Source: Ereboglobus luteus
GTDB lineage: Bacteria; Verrucomicrobiota; Verrucomicrobiia; Opitutales; Opitutaceae
Reading direction: 5' to 3'
Length of the DNA: 64,000 nucleotides
Assembly: GCF_003096195.1 (NCBI RefSeq)
Contig: NZ_CP023004.1
Coordinates: 3,018,501-3,082,500 of the forward strand
Shown: positions 20,499 through 27,516 of the stretch, piece by piece
Position numbering within the stretch: position 1 is the stretch's first letter
Layout of the letters: each line of letters begins with the position of its first letter
Notes under the pieces: generated by a model
What the model was told of the DNA's origin: nothing
What the model saw: the letters and a program-made list of their open reading frames with translations, nothing else
Database searches by the model: none
Made by a program: the position numbers and the translations under genes

Positions 20499-22520
20499 AT
20501 GAAATCCGCATTCCGCACTCCGCATTCCGCATTTCCCCTCCTCGCCGCCCTCGCTCTGCTCGCCGCCTTCAGCCTTCAGCCCTTCAGTCTTTCAGTCCTT
20601 CGCGCCGGCGCTCCGGCGCCGGCGCCCATGTCCCTGCGCCTCGTTTCACTGAACAACGGCCAGTGGATGGATAAAAATAAAACCGCCGAAGTGCGCCGCG
20701 AAGTCGACCGCATCGTCTCCGAAGGCTTCAACGCCATCTCCATCGGCACCTACAAATTCATGCCGGCCTACTTCATCGACTACACCAAAACCCCGTATCC
20801 CGAGGCCCAGCAATTCGACCCGAAAAAAAGCGCGTCCCAACTCGAAACCCTCCGCGCCAACATTCGCTACGCAAAGTCCAAGGGCATCCAGCGCGTCGTT
20901 TCGCGCTCCTATTCGCACTACTGCCCGCTCAACTTTTGGGAGGCGCATCAGGCGGAGCTCAATCCCGGCGGAATCTTCAAGCGTTTCCTCGAAAACGCCC
21001 ACCAAAACAACATCTACAAAGAGTCGCTCCAGAAACGAAAGGCCGAGGCCGTCGTGCCGCACGCGCAATGGACGAATCCCGTCTTTCGCAATTTCTTCAT
21101 CTACTCCACCTCGCGCATGCTCGACCTCATCCCCGAGCTCGACGGCTTCCTCAACGCCTACGCCGAGGCCGCCTGGACGCTCACGCCCGACACCCTTCGC
21201 GCGGATAAATGGAAAAGCTGGAAGGAAAACGTCGATTACGCCGCCACCGACGCGAACTTCGTCGACTACTGCAACACCCTCTACGCCCTCCTTCAAAAGA
21301 AACGCGGCGACCGCCTCTTCCTCGGCATGCGCGACTGGTATGTGAAACCCGAAACTCTCGCGCAGCTCAAAATGCCCCGCTCCCAACTCTACATGTCGAT
21401 CAAATACGCCGGTTACGACCAGCCCCTCGTCAACTATCCGCCATGGGGCAAGGATCTCCTCGACGCCGGCTACTCCGTCATCCTCGACATCATCGTCTTC
21501 GACGCCGAGCACCCGCACCCCGTGTATTGGTATGACGGCGACATCATCGAAAAAACTTTCGCCAACATGCGCGCCGGCGGCTTCACCGGAATCGCCTACC
21601 AAGACTACCAGCTCAAAAGCAAAACCGGCGACGCCCTCGACCACCCCGTCCGCCGCCTCACGCAAAAAACCGTCGGCGCCGCCATCGCCGGCAAACCCTT
21701 CACCAACGCCGACGCCATCGCATTCCTCCGCCCCCACTATCGCGACGGCGCCGAACCGCTCCTCCGCAGCCTCAAAGCCGTCGCCCTCGCGCAAGAGTCC
21801 TTCATCAAACTCAGCCCCGCCTGGTTCTGGCGTGGCGACGGCCTCACGCCCGGCGGCCTCGACGTTCCCCGCCTCTGGAAACTCAACGACGAACCCGAGG
21901 CGCCATCCGGCATGGCATTCGTCCGCCAAAACGCCATCAGCGTCCCCGGTTATGTCGCCGCCACGCTCTCGCCCGATCCCGCTTCCGCGATCGCAAAACT
22001 GAAATCCGACACCGGTCCCGACGCCCGCACCCCCGTCGAACTCATTGCCGAAATGCGCCGCCATGCCGACGACTCCGTGACCGCCGCGCTCGAGTTTCGC
22101 GCCAAGGCGCCGGCCAAGGCGCCCTACCTGCGCGACCTTGTTGCCAGCGCCTTCATCCACCAACAACTCGTCGCCCGCGACACCGCCTTCCTCGAAGCCG
22201 CAATCGCCTACTACCGCGCCGGCGCAAACTGGGACGGCCGCTACCATAAGGACAGGAACGCCCCGCTCGCCCCCCGCCCCGGCGTCGATGTCGCCGCGGA
22301 AAAAGCCGCCTGTCTCGACGCCATGAACCGCCTCGTTTACCACGATCAAATCATGGCCGAACTCCTCAAAAACTACGCTCCCCGCCGACCCACCCGCCGC
22401 AATTTCAAAGGTTATCCCGAAAGCCTGACCATGGCGCAAATCCTCGGCATAAAACTCGCCAAACCCGCCCTCGACCAAACCGAATACAACCGCATCGAAA
22501 CCCAAATCCTCGGCAAGTAA
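20499..22520 (+). CDS. Secreted protein of unrecognised family, possible TIM-barrel glycosidase
   Basis: The 673-residue protein has a long signal region (1-44) largely encoded by tandem repeats. The rest is rich in aromatic residues and strand-helix alternation that suggest a TIM barrel: FNAISIGTYKFMPAYFIDY, KGIQRVVSRSYSHY, FLNAYAEAAW, RLFLGMRDWY and GFTGIAYQDYQ look like successive barrel strands. I cannot assign it to a known GH family. Conserved-looking acidic residues at the ends of these strands (E and D in NAYAEAAW and YQDYQL) are candidates for catalysis. Its place in a run of secreted pectinases makes carbohydrate processing likely, but this is inference. Confidence 0.6.
   Translation: MKSAFRTPHSAFPLLAALALLAAFSLQPFSLSVLRAGAPAPAPMSLRLVSLNNGQWMDKNKTAEVRREVDRIVSEGFNAISIGTYKFMPAYFIDYTKTPYPEAQQFDPKKSASQLETLRANIRYAKSKGIQRVVSRSYSHYCPLNFWEAHQAELNPGGIFKRFLENAHQNNIYKESLQKRKAEAVVPHAQWTNPVFRNFFIYSTSRMLDLIPELDGFLNAYAEAAWTLTPDTLRADKWKSWKENVDYAATDANFVDYCNTLYALLQKKRGDRLFLGMRDWYVKPETLAQLKMPRSQLYMSIKYAGYDQPLVNYPPWGKDLLDAGYSVILDIIVFDAEHPHPVYWYDGDIIEKTFANMRAGGFTGIAYQDYQLKSKTGDALDHPVRRLTQKTVGAAIAGKPFTNADAIAFLRPHYRDGAEPLLRSLKAVALAQESFIKLSPAWFWRGDGLTPGGLDVPRLWKLNDEPEAPSGMAFVRQNAISVPGYVAATLSPDPASAIAKLKSDTGPDARTPVELIAEMRRHADDSVTAALEFRAKAPAKAPYLRDLVASAFIHQQLVARDTAFLEAAIAYYRAGANWDGRYHKDRNAPLAPRPGVDVAAEKAACLDAMNRLVYHDQIMAELLKNYAPRRPTRRNFKGYPESLTMAQILGIKLAKPALDQTEYNRIETQILGK
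20504..20536. repeat. Heptanucleotide tandem repeat at gene start
   Basis: Seven-base units of the ATTCCGC type (ATCCGC, ATTCCGC, ACTCCGC, ATTCCGC, ATTTCC) encode residues SAFRTPHSAF at the extreme N-terminus of the protein starting at 20499. Confidence 0.8.
20567..20601. repeat. Octanucleotide tandem repeat in signal-peptide codons
   Basis: Units CTTCAGC, CTTCAGCC, CTTCAGTC, TTTCAGTC encode FSLQPFSLSVL just downstream of the heptanucleotide repeat, so this signal peptide carries both repeat families. Confidence 0.85.
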
Positions 22521-22578
22521 ACGTAGCGCGGACAGCCAAGTCTGCCTCCTCTTAAAACCAAAAAACCTGAATACTAAA

Positions 22579-22733
22579 TAACCACGGAGTTCACTGAGAG
22601 CCACGGAGAAAAACCGTATTCAATCCATCCATCGCCCCGACTTTTAATCATCCCTTTTCTGCATTCGCGCCTATTCGCGTTCATTTGCGGTTAAAAATCC
22701 TCCTCCGTGTTCCTCAGTGAACTCCGTGGTTAA
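22579..22733. repeat. 155-bp inverted repeat with 20-bp arms
   Basis: TAACCACGGAGTTCACTGAG at 22579-22598 is repeated as its exact reverse complement at 22714-22733. The intervening sequence contains CGTTCATTTGCGGTTAAAAA, related to blocks at 20355 and 35975. There is no coding capacity; it looks like a non-autonomous palindromic element. Confidence 0.7.
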
Positions 22734-22797
22734 AACCAAGCCGTCATAATTTCCACTAACCAATAACCATAACCTTAAACCTTAAATCTCGCTCACC

Positions 22798-23886
22798 ATG
22801 CTCACTCGCCGCACCTTCCTCACCGCCACCGCAGCCGCCGCCGGCATCTCGGCCCTTCAGCCCTTCAGCCTTTCGGCGCTTTCCGCCGCCGCTCCGGCCG
22901 CGACCCGTCGCCGACCGAAAAACATCGGCGCGTTTTATTTTCGCGCGCACCTCTACACGCTCGTTCCCCGGCACGTTCGCGAGGACATGGAGTGGTTGCG
23001 CGACGCGGGCATCAACACGCTGGTCATCGGCGTGCAGGAGCAGGATCTCGCCTCCGCGCGCGAAAACATTGACCGAATCAGCGCCGAGGCGCACCGCGTC
23101 GGCATCAAAATCTGGGTGATTCCCAGCCGCTGGGGCAACCTCATCGCCGGGGCCGGCAAAGTTCCCTGCACCTTCACCGGCAAGAATCCCGATTGCTGGG
23201 CTCGTCGTGAAAACGGCAAACCCATCATGGGCGGATTCGGCCCCTACGCGAGCATCCATCACCCCTACACCTTCGACCGCTACACCAAAATGCTCCGGCG
23301 CGTGCTCGACCAATGGCCCGTCGAGGGAATCATCTGGGACGAACCCAAGGCCTACAACATCCTCGACTACAGCCCCGCCGCCAAAACCGCCTTCGGCGGC
23401 ACGATTCCGAAGGACGTCCGCCCGCACCGCCAGGCCTTCGCAAAGTTCTTCGCGCGCCTCAACGCCGTCATTAAAAAACACTCGCCCGGCTGCTACATGT
23501 CGATGTTCACCTACGCCACGCTCAAGCAGGAGGAAATCGAGGACCTTGCCGACCAGTCCGACCTCAACGCCTTCGGTTGCGACGGCCGCCCGTGGGCGCT
23601 TGCCGACAAAGGCGCGGATGACAGCGACCGCAATGCGCCCGCCAAAAAATGCCTCGTTGACAACAGCGCGCGCTTTATCGAAACCGCCCGCCGCCACGGA
23701 CGCGATACCTTTGCCCTGATTGAGAACCACGCAATGCCCGCGACGAGCAACCCGATCATGGACCGCCGCCTCCCCGAAGTCCTCGCGCAAGACTGGGACA
23801 ATCTCTTTTGTTATTATTACCCGCGTTCCTGCGACGATCCCGACGCCAGCATGGCGATCATCAAAAAACATATTTCCAAACTCTGA
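22798..23886 (+). CDS. Secreted protein of unrecognised family with Tat-like leader, possible TIM barrel
   Basis: The 362-residue protein begins MLTRRTFLTATAAAAGI, a twin-arginine-type leader. The body shows barrel-like strands: INTLVIGVQEQDL, IKIWVIPSRWG, VEGIIWDEPKAYN, YMSMFTYATL, LNAFGCDGRPW, FALIENHAMP. The motif IIWDEPK resembles the acid/base region of clan-A glycosidases, and IENH could supply a second acid, but I do not recognise a named family. It ends the run of exported carbohydrate genes. A glycosidase or related enzyme acting in the periplasm is the best guess. Confidence 0.6.
   Translation: MLTRRTFLTATAAAAGISALQPFSLSALSAAAPAATRRRPKNIGAFYFRAHLYTLVPRHVREDMEWLRDAGINTLVIGVQEQDLASARENIDRISAEAHRVGIKIWVIPSRWGNLIAGAGKVPCTFTGKNPDCWARRENGKPIMGGFGPYASIHHPYTFDRYTKMLRRVLDQWPVEGIIWDEPKAYNILDYSPAAKTAFGGTIPKDVRPHRQAFAKFFARLNAVIKKHSPGCYMSMFTYATLKQEEIEDLADQSDLNAFGCDGRPWALADKGADDSDRNAPAKKCLVDNSARFIETARRHGRDTFALIENHAMPATSNPIMDRRLPEVLAQDWDNLFCYYYPRSCDDPDASMAIIKKHISKL
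22849..22887. repeat. Octanucleotide tandem repeat in signal-peptide codons
   Basis: Units TCGGCCCT, TCAGCCCT, TCAGCCTT, TCGGCGCT encode SALQPFSLSALSA of the Tat-like leader. Confidence 0.85.
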
Positions 23887-24022
23887 CACACGCGGAGCAA
23901 AAAGGGTGGGGGACTCGGGGCCGCGCATTTGCAAGTGCCCTGGCTCCGCGTCCCTGTTCCTTGTCAACATCGACCCGATTGTCGGGCCCCCGCGCGCCGC
24001 ATTGCGAAAATGCGCCGCGCCC

Positions 24023-24163
24023 GATGGCACGTTGGAGGAATTGAAGGCGGCGCTCGGAGTGAAGTGCACACCGCAGGCGATTAACTGGGTTCTCAAGAAG
24101 ATGGGACTGACATATAGAAAAGACGTTGCGGACAAGCACATCGAAAGAGCGAAGGGAATTAAC
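24023..24163 (+). pseudogene. IS630-family transposase fragment
   Basis: A short in-frame stretch (DGTLEELKAALGVKCTPQAI and VLKKMGLTYRKDVADKHIER) resembles the helix-turn-helix and linker of IS630 transposases. The DDE catalytic part is missing; after about 24163 the frame has unrelated residues. It lies in the 446-base gap between the secreted protein and tRNA-Leu, which otherwise shows no gene. It is a decayed insertion, with no recognisable terminal repeats. Confidence 0.6.
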
Positions 24164-24332
24164 AAAACAGCAGGTGGCACCTATCGAGAGCTAATCATCA
24201 CCGACTTCTGCATCACTCAAACTGGGCCATTGCAGGCAAAACGGCTCAACCTCGTGTTTTTCTCAAACTCGCCGGAATTATTTTCGAACCAGGTTGGGTT
24301 AGGCTTAACTCATTGTTTTAAAATTAGTTAAG

Positions 24333-24417
24333 TGGTGCCCAGAGGGGGACTCGAACCCCCATGCGGTTAGGCACAGGCTTCTGAGACCTGCGTGTCTACC
24401 AATTCCACCATCTGGGC
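24333..24417 (-). tRNA. tRNA-Leu (anticodon CAG)
   Basis: On the minus strand the sequence folds as a class II tRNA: acceptor GCCCAGA pairing with TCTGGGC, D-arm with GGTAGACACGC, anticodon loop CTCAGAA (anticodon CAG), a long variable arm and T-loop GGTTCGAGTCC, ending in an encoded CCA. Leucine identity fits the variable arm and the A discriminator. Confidence 0.95.
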
Positions 24418-24617
24418 GACTTGGGAAACTGCAAAAGACACACTGCTGTCGAACGCGCGGCAAGCATAGAATTTCAGTGTTTTAATGCGCGCGCCTTTTT
24501 GCGTTTCTAATCAGCATACGACAACACTGAACTGTAGTAGGCAGGATGAGATCTGACAGTTGAGGGAAGCCCCATGGGACTTCAGAGTGAACGACAAACC
24601 AGAAGACCCAAGCGAAG

Positions 24618-24637
24618 GAAGCCCCCATGGGGGCTTC
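24618..24637. repeat. Perfect 20-bp palindrome upstream of IS481-like gene
   Basis: GAAGCCCCCATGGGGGCTTC is a perfect palindrome; a partial version (GAAGCCCCATGGGACTTC) lies about 53 bases upstream. It spans a potential upstream ATG. It may be part of the insertion-sequence left end or a regulatory hairpin. Confidence 0.6.
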
Positions 24638-24656
24638 GCGCAAAAATCCGAAAAAA

Positions 24657-25346
24657 ATGAACCTCAACGAAAAAATAATCCGCAACAAAGTCGGCCTGCT
24701 CAAGCTGGCCGAAGAACTCAACAACGTATCGAAGGCCTGCCAGGTGATGGGGCTGAGCCGCGACACCTTCTACCGCTATAAAAATGCGGTGCAGGAGGGA
24801 GGCGTGGAAGCGTTGATCGACAAGAACCGGCGTGTGCCGAACCACAAAAACCGGGTGGACGAGCGCATCGAGAAACGCATCTGCGAACTGGCATTGGACA
24901 ATCCCGCGCTCGGACAAGTGCGAGTGGCCAATGAACTGCGTCAGAAAGGCCTAATAATCTCGGCGGGCGGAGTGCGCTCGGTATGGCTGCGACATGAGCT
25001 GCAAACCTTCAAGCTGCGACTCAAGGCACTTGAGGCGCACATTGCCAAAACCGGCGCGGTGCTCACCGAGGCGCAAGTCGTCGCCTTGGAACGCAAGGCC
25101 GCCGACGATGTGATCGACAACGAGATAGAAAGCGCGCACCCCGGATATCTCGGCTGCCAGGACACCTTCTACGTGGGCACCATCAAAGGAGTCGGGCGTA
25201 TCTACCAGCAAACCTACATCGACGCTTACAGCAAAGTCGCCTGCGCCAAACTCTACACAACAAAAACACCGCTTCCCGCGGTCGACCTGCTCAACGAACG
25301 CGTGCTGCCGCTCCACGAGGAAGGCGGCATGGGAGTGTTGCGCATC
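24657..25346 (+). pseudogene. IS481-family transposase, truncated
   Basis: The frame from ATG 24657 encodes an N-terminal helix-turn-helix (NNVSKACQVMGLSRDTFYRY), a second winged-helix-like domain (IEKRICELALDNPALGQVR) and the first part of a DDE integrase core (HPGYLGCQDTFYVGTIKGVGRIYQQTYIDAYS). Similarity stops at GMGVLRI (25346), just where the second catalytic aspartate (usually TDRGTEY) should follow; unrelated residues then run to a stop at 25454. The enzyme therefore cannot be active. A frame without a start (about 25351-25527) follows and is not recognisable. Confidence 0.75.
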
Positions 25347-25678
25347 TTCCCTTCATTACGTCGAGGTTGTCGGCACGACGCGGATCGAGCCGCTTGTGTG
25401 CTATGCCCGTTTTTACTTGAGATCAACCGATTATTTAATCAGGTTGCGGTATAGATCGGAGGTTGTTGCGTCTTGTGTTGTGAGAAGAATCCTAAGTCTG
25501 CATCTCAAGGGGTTTCACATAGGAAGATGATGCAGCCTTCGATTCTCCTATTTCACTCTCGATGATATAAAGTCGACGCCCCACCATGAAACAGGACGCC
25601 AAGCTCCGCCAACACACTGTCGCAAGTCTTTGCACATGTTAGCATATTCCAGCTACAGCCTTTACTTGCGGAATTGGC

Positions 25679-26035
25679 ATGCCGTGCATGATCGGCGGGA
25701 TGAACAACATCAAATCACATCCAGAACAATCAATCCATCAGCGCAAGCGCGTCATGCCGTTCGCCAAGCCTCACCACATGGTGAAACCGGCCTACATACA
25801 CGGCGACGGAGCGGCCGCGCGCTACCTTGGTTTTGCCGACGTGCAGGGACGCATGTTTCGCATCTGGGCACGCGAGATGCGCATTCCGTTCGCAATCGTC
25901 GGGGGGCGTGCGAACTACCGCATAGCCGACTTAGACGCCGCGTGGGAGCGCGCCGCGTCGAAGGAGCGCGTCACTGACCGATCTTTCGCCTTGCCAGCCC
26001 CGCCCCGCCTGCGCTTCGTTCGCGGCAGGCCGTGA
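25679..26035 (+). CDS. Small protein with excisionase-like helix-turn-helix
   Basis: The 118-residue product contains AARYLGFADVQGRMFRIWA then MRIPFAIVGGRANYRIADLDAAW, the arrangement of MerR/excisionase-type winged helices (helix, wing residues, then a D-L-x-x-W end). The start is uncertain; ATG 25700 and an internal Met at residue 26 are alternatives. It lies in a patch of insertion remnants between two tRNA genes and may be left from an integrated element. The alanine/proline-rich C-terminus may not be conserved. Confidence 0.5.
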   Translation: MPCMIGGMNNIKSHPEQSIHQRKRVMPFAKPHHMVKPAYIHGDGAAARYLGFADVQGRMFRIWAREMRIPFAIVGGRANYRIADLDAAWERAASKERVTDRSFALPAPPRLRFVRGRP

Positions 26036-26166
26036 AACGCCTACCAAAACAGAGTCGCACATCGCCCCATGCTGGGCGGTGGAGGGTGTCACGACTGGCA
26101 CCCAAGTTTCACCCATCGCTTGGCATGGGGTCTTTCATAACCGCGCGGAAGAGGCCGTGAAACGCC
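26028..26166. repeat. Pair of 14-bp direct repeats
   Basis: GGCCGTGAAACGCC occurs at 26028-26041 and again at 26153-26166, each followed by a similar CAAAAC...AGTCGCA stretch, and each shortly before a potential start. This looks like a duplicated leader of the small-gene patch. Confidence 0.6.
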
Positions 26167-26194
26167 AACGCCGCGCGCAACAAAACCAGTCGCA

Positions 26195-26683
26195 ATGAAA
26201 AACAAAACCTCGATCGGGGAACGCGCCAGCGTCCGCCCCACCACCAAGAACACGCCCGCAAGCGTTTCAAACACCGGAGATGCCGCCAAGGCATCACGCC
26301 GCCAACCAGAGCCTTTTAAGGCATCCGCTCCTTCCGCTCATGTGCAATCTCGCCCCGCCCCGCCAAAGCCCGGCAAATCAAAAGGGACGCCGCGTAAACG
26401 CCGTCTGGAATCCTTCACCGTGAGGATGAGTCCGCAACAAGCTCGCCTCATCCGCCGTTTTGCTGCCGTGTTGCGAGCCACTCCCAGCGACATGCTGGCA
26501 TCGTTGGCTTTATCTGAGATTGCGCATGGAGGGAATGACCATTCGCAAGCTGAGCTGGATTGCTATAACTCCGCCCTGATCGAATTGATTGTGCAACGCA
26601 GAGTCCCTGAAGATCGCAGTAGCGAACTTGTCGGCTTCACGCATGTTTGTCGGCATAGCGCACGAAAGGACGGTGGGGCATGA
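26195..26683 (+). CDS. Hypothetical basic protein
   Basis: This 162-residue protein has a disordered, lysine/proline-rich first half, then a compact segment (RRLESFTVRMSPQQARLIRRFAAVLRATPSDMLASLALSEI) that resembles a ribbon-helix-helix or similar small DNA-binding fold. I do not recognise a family. Its stop overlaps the next start by four bases (ATGA), so the two genes are translationally coupled. It is probably a regulator carried by the mobile patch. Confidence 0.5.
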   Translation: MKNKTSIGERASVRPTTKNTPASVSNTGDAAKASRRQPEPFKASAPSAHVQSRPAPPKPGKSKGTPRKRRLESFTVRMSPQQARLIRRFAAVLRATPSDMLASLALSEIAHGGNDHSQAELDCYNSALIELIVQRRVPEDRSSELVGFTHVCRHSARKDGGA

Positions 26684-27048
26684 GTGTATCGAAGACGCCA
26701 CTTGATATGATAATTAACGAGATTCATGCACTCCGCACCGATCTTGTTGAGGAGATGCGCCTATTGCGGCACGCCGTCGATGCGCTGTGCAATGACCACG
26801 CGCCTGACGCCGATGAGTCGGACGTGGAGATTTCGACGGCGGAGGCCGCGGAATTCATGGGATACTCGAAATCTTCCCATGCGTGCTTCCGCGATGCGGC
26901 GCGCGACAATGGGGTTTTCCCGACTGGAAATCGTGCGCGCTTTCGCTGGAGGAAAAGCGATTTGCTTAGATGGAAGGCGAGCCCGAAATACGCGATGTTG
27001 CGTGTTCGCATTCACAGCGGCAGACTTACACGGCGCGCTCACAAGTGA
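26680..27048 (+). CDS. Excisionase/MerR-type helix-turn-helix protein
   Basis: The 122-residue protein has an N-terminal helix (MIINEIHALRTDLVEEMRLL) that may pair as a coiled coil. The DNA-binding part follows: ISTAEAAEFMGYSKSSHACF, then FPTGNRARFRWRKSDLLRW, a typical HTH_17 pattern. Such proteins direct excision of integrative elements or regulate small operons. It overlaps the upstream gene. No integrase is present in this window, so the element it came from is incomplete or the recombinase lies elsewhere. Confidence 0.6.
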   Translation: MSVSKTPLDMIINEIHALRTDLVEEMRLLRHAVDALCNDHAPDADESDVEISTAEAAEFMGYSKSSHACFRDAARDNGVFPTGNRARFRWRKSDLLRWKASPKYAMLRVRIHSGRLTRRAHK

Positions 27049-27215
27049 ATCAAGAAACACGGCCCGTCCTGCCATCCGGTGGGGCGGGCTTGTTGTTTTC
27101 CGACCCCGTCCCGCGAAATAAAACAACCTGAAACAATCCAGCATCTTGGGGCACTTGTTCCCACTAGGCGTTCCCACTAGCCATTTCTCAAAACTTAAGT
27201 TATTGATTATCAAGA

Positions 27216-27289
27216 TGGTGCGGCTGGACGGAATCGAACCGACGAGACCTGCTTGGAAGGCAGGAGTTTTACCACTAAACTACAGCCGC
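27216..27289 (-). tRNA. tRNA-Gly (anticodon TCC)
   Basis: On the minus strand, acceptor GCGGCTG pairs with CAGCCGC, the D-loop reads TTTAGTGGTAAAAC, the anticodon stem-loop is CCTGC-CTTCCAA-GCAGG (anticodon TCC), and the T-arm contains GGTTCGATTCC with an encoded CCA. It marks the right border of the accessory patch. Confidence 0.95.
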
Positions 27290-27516
27290 GTGGGAAAATC
27301 TTGCGTTGATAATTTCGTGTTCGCGCCAGTGGTCAAGCTTTCGCTTTGGATTTCGTCTTGCTCGGATAGACGATTCCACACGCATCCAAGCGAACGCACA
27401 GCCCAAGCGAAAGTTGGATTGATTGGATGTGTTGCACGAAACCGGCGCGCAACACAGTTTCCTCACTCGAAAGAAGGGGGCGAGTCAAACGCTTGGCGAA
27501 TGGGAATGTCGTGTGC

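Noticed and set aside
20646-22604. 652-codon minus-strand frame opposite the protein at 20499
   Set aside because: Antisense shadow with the same biased composition and no recognisable fold.
15357-22887. Repeat arrays as a possible CRISPR
   Set aside because: Units are 8 bases, contiguous and coding, without spacers, and no cas genes are present.
24333-27289. tRNA genes as integrative-element attachment sites
   Set aside because: I found no duplicated tRNA 3' segment in the interval, so no att site can be supported.
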